Of a stretch of DNA of 6,058 nucleotides, positions 5,611 through 6,058 are shown piece by piece; positions within the stretch are counted from its first letter, which is position 1, and each line of letters opens with the position of its first letter. The position numbers and the translations under genes are program-made. Below the pieces are notes generated by a model, which was not told where the DNA came from, ran no database searches, and worked only from the letters and a program-made list of their open reading frames with translations. The DNA comes from Lysobacteraceae bacterium (GTDB lineage: Bacteria > Patescibacteriota > Patescibacteriia > JAACEG01), in the NCBI GenBank assembly GCA_011682665.1, contig JAACEG010000057.1, positions 1-6,058 of the forward strand, written 5' to 3'.

Positions 5611-5806
5611 TTATTTAGGGGCTGGTGACGAGAGCGCTTTCGTCACGAAATTTTTAGATTTCTGCCTCGCCGGCAGGCAAGTTGAGACAAATTTTTTAAA
5701 TAATTTTTTTAGCCTATCCTAAGGTAAGGTAAAAAAATTTTTAGAAAATTTTACCAAAATTTGGAATTTGCAGTAGAAATGGAATGCATCACCAATCCCT
5801 ATTTAA
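5611..5806. repeat. Long imperfect inverted repeat of about 200 bases
   Basis: This stretch holds no gene. AGGGGCTGGTGACG (5617-5630) pairs with GCATCACCAATCCCT (5786-5800) in an imperfect stem that extends outward through AT-rich flanks and inward with mismatches (for example AAATTT at 5648-5653 against the complementary bases near 5764-5769). The left arm also has its own hairpin, GTGACGA (5625-5631) with TCGTCAC (5640-5646). The centre, around 5690-5750, is a pair of T-rich and A-rich tracts flanking CCTATCCTAAGGTAAGG. The element may be a decayed foldback transposon-like repeat or a structured RNA; no known RNA family is recognised. Confidence 0.5.
5662..5679. repeat. CTGCC-TCG-CCGGCAG palindromic repeat, copy 1
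   Basis: CTGCCTCGCCGGCAG at 5662-5676 is an imperfect GC-rich palindrome within the left half of the long inverted repeat. The same 15 bases recur at 5823-5837, and a related perfect palindrome (CCTGCCGGCAGG) lies at 5513-5524. All stand out sharply from the AT-rich background. Confidence 0.7.
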
Positions 5807-5821
5807 ACAAAAAATAATATC

Positions 5822-5842
5822 CCTGCCTCGCCGGCAGACAGG
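5822..5842. repeat. CTGCC-TCG-CCGGCAG palindromic repeat, copy 2
   Basis: CCTG (5822-5825) and CAGG (5839-5842) bracket the 15-base core shared with copy 1. It lies 26 bases beyond the stop codon of the small minus-strand gene and might help end its transcript, though no strong T tract follows on that strand. Confidence 0.7.
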
Positions 5843-5867
5843 AAAAATAATTTTGATTTTCTATATC

Positions 5868-6044
5868 CTAAATATTATTTTTAGTCATTTCATTCAGAAT
5901 ATTTTTGTATTGCAAAATAAGCTTATCTTTCATCATTTCTGTATTATCATCATCAGTAAGTATTCCCTTTTTCATAAAGTCGCTGATAGCTTCATCAATA
6001 AAATTTTCATAGGCTTCGCGAGAATAATCGCCTTGATTATTCAT
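5868..6044 (-). CDS. Small hypothetical protein (58 residues)
   Basis: I do not recognise this protein. From the ATG at 6044 it reads MNNQGDYSREAYENFIDEAI and continues through SDFMKKGILTDDDNTEMMKD to ...NEMTKNNI and a TAG at 5868-5870. The composition is coding-like: acidic and amphipathic helical, with a plausible pair of helices (residues 9-26 and 35-54) around a Gly-Ile-Leu-Thr-Asp-Asp turn, and no membrane segment or cysteines. Codon use is ordinary and the frame is clean, unlike the surrounding repeats. There is no in-frame stop between the ATG and the window edge, so a start further upstream cannot be excluded and the gene may be longer. No function is proposed. Confidence 0.6.
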   Translation of the reverse strand: MNNQGDYSREAYENFIDEAISDFMKKGILTDDDNTEMMKDKLILQYKNILNEMTKNNI

Positions 6045-6058
6045 TTTTATTTTTACAG

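Noticed and set aside
5625..5646. The GTGACGA/TCGTCAC hairpin as a tRNA or riboswitch element
   Set aside because: There is no cloverleaf, T-loop or CCA end, and no recognised riboswitch core. The hairpin is described only as part of the long inverted repeat.
1..6058. Possible alternative genetic code (UGA read as Gly or Trp), as in some CPR lineages
   Set aside because: The recognised genes end in TAA or TAG, tryptophans are TGG, and no conserved frame needs read-through of TGA. The window gives no support for recoding and does not test it strongly.

Overview
This AT-rich window (roughly three quarters A+T) looks like part of a Candidate Phyla Radiation (Patescibacteria/Parcubacteria-like) genome. 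The evidence is composition, compact gene spacing, no visible Shine-Dalgarno motifs, a bacterial Elp3, a short bifunctional phosphoglucose/phosphomannose isomerase, and GC-rich palindromic repeats of a kind I associate with these genomes, both between genes and inside one. The taxonomic placement is inferred; there is no rRNA or marker gene here to prove it.

Layout: (i) 29-585 (+) is a two-gene type II toxin-antitoxin module, a ribbon-helix-helix antitoxin and a RelE/ParE-fold toxin. An 18-bp AT palindrome precedes it and a 13-bp-stem, probably bidirectional, terminator follows (606-637). (ii) On the minus strand, read from 3388 downward, come elp3, an Nmad3-like protein (1655-831) and a 37-codon remnant of a peptidase U32 gene (821-708), an operon-like series converging on the same terminator. 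(iii) Divergent from elp3 by 43 bp is a Trm9/ABH8-like SAM methyltransferase (3432-4229, +). (iv) 4387-5448 (+) is a phosphoglucose/phosphomannose isomerase flanked on both sides by related dispersed palindromic repeats. (v) 5449-5867 is gene-free and full of repeats. It is followed by a small minus-strand protein of unknown function (6044-5868).

The most interesting reading is a tRNA wobble-uridine module. Elp3 makes the carboxymethyl (cm5) group on U34, and Trm9-type enzymes methylate that group to mcm5U in eukaryotes. The two genes sit head to head here and could share a control region. Elp3 has two further oddities. Its last 34 GNAT residues lie in the -1 frame beyond an A-AAA-AAA slippery heptamer. 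Two repeat-derived peptides are inserted in frame in its coding sequence, one of them from the family found intact in nearby intergenic DNA.
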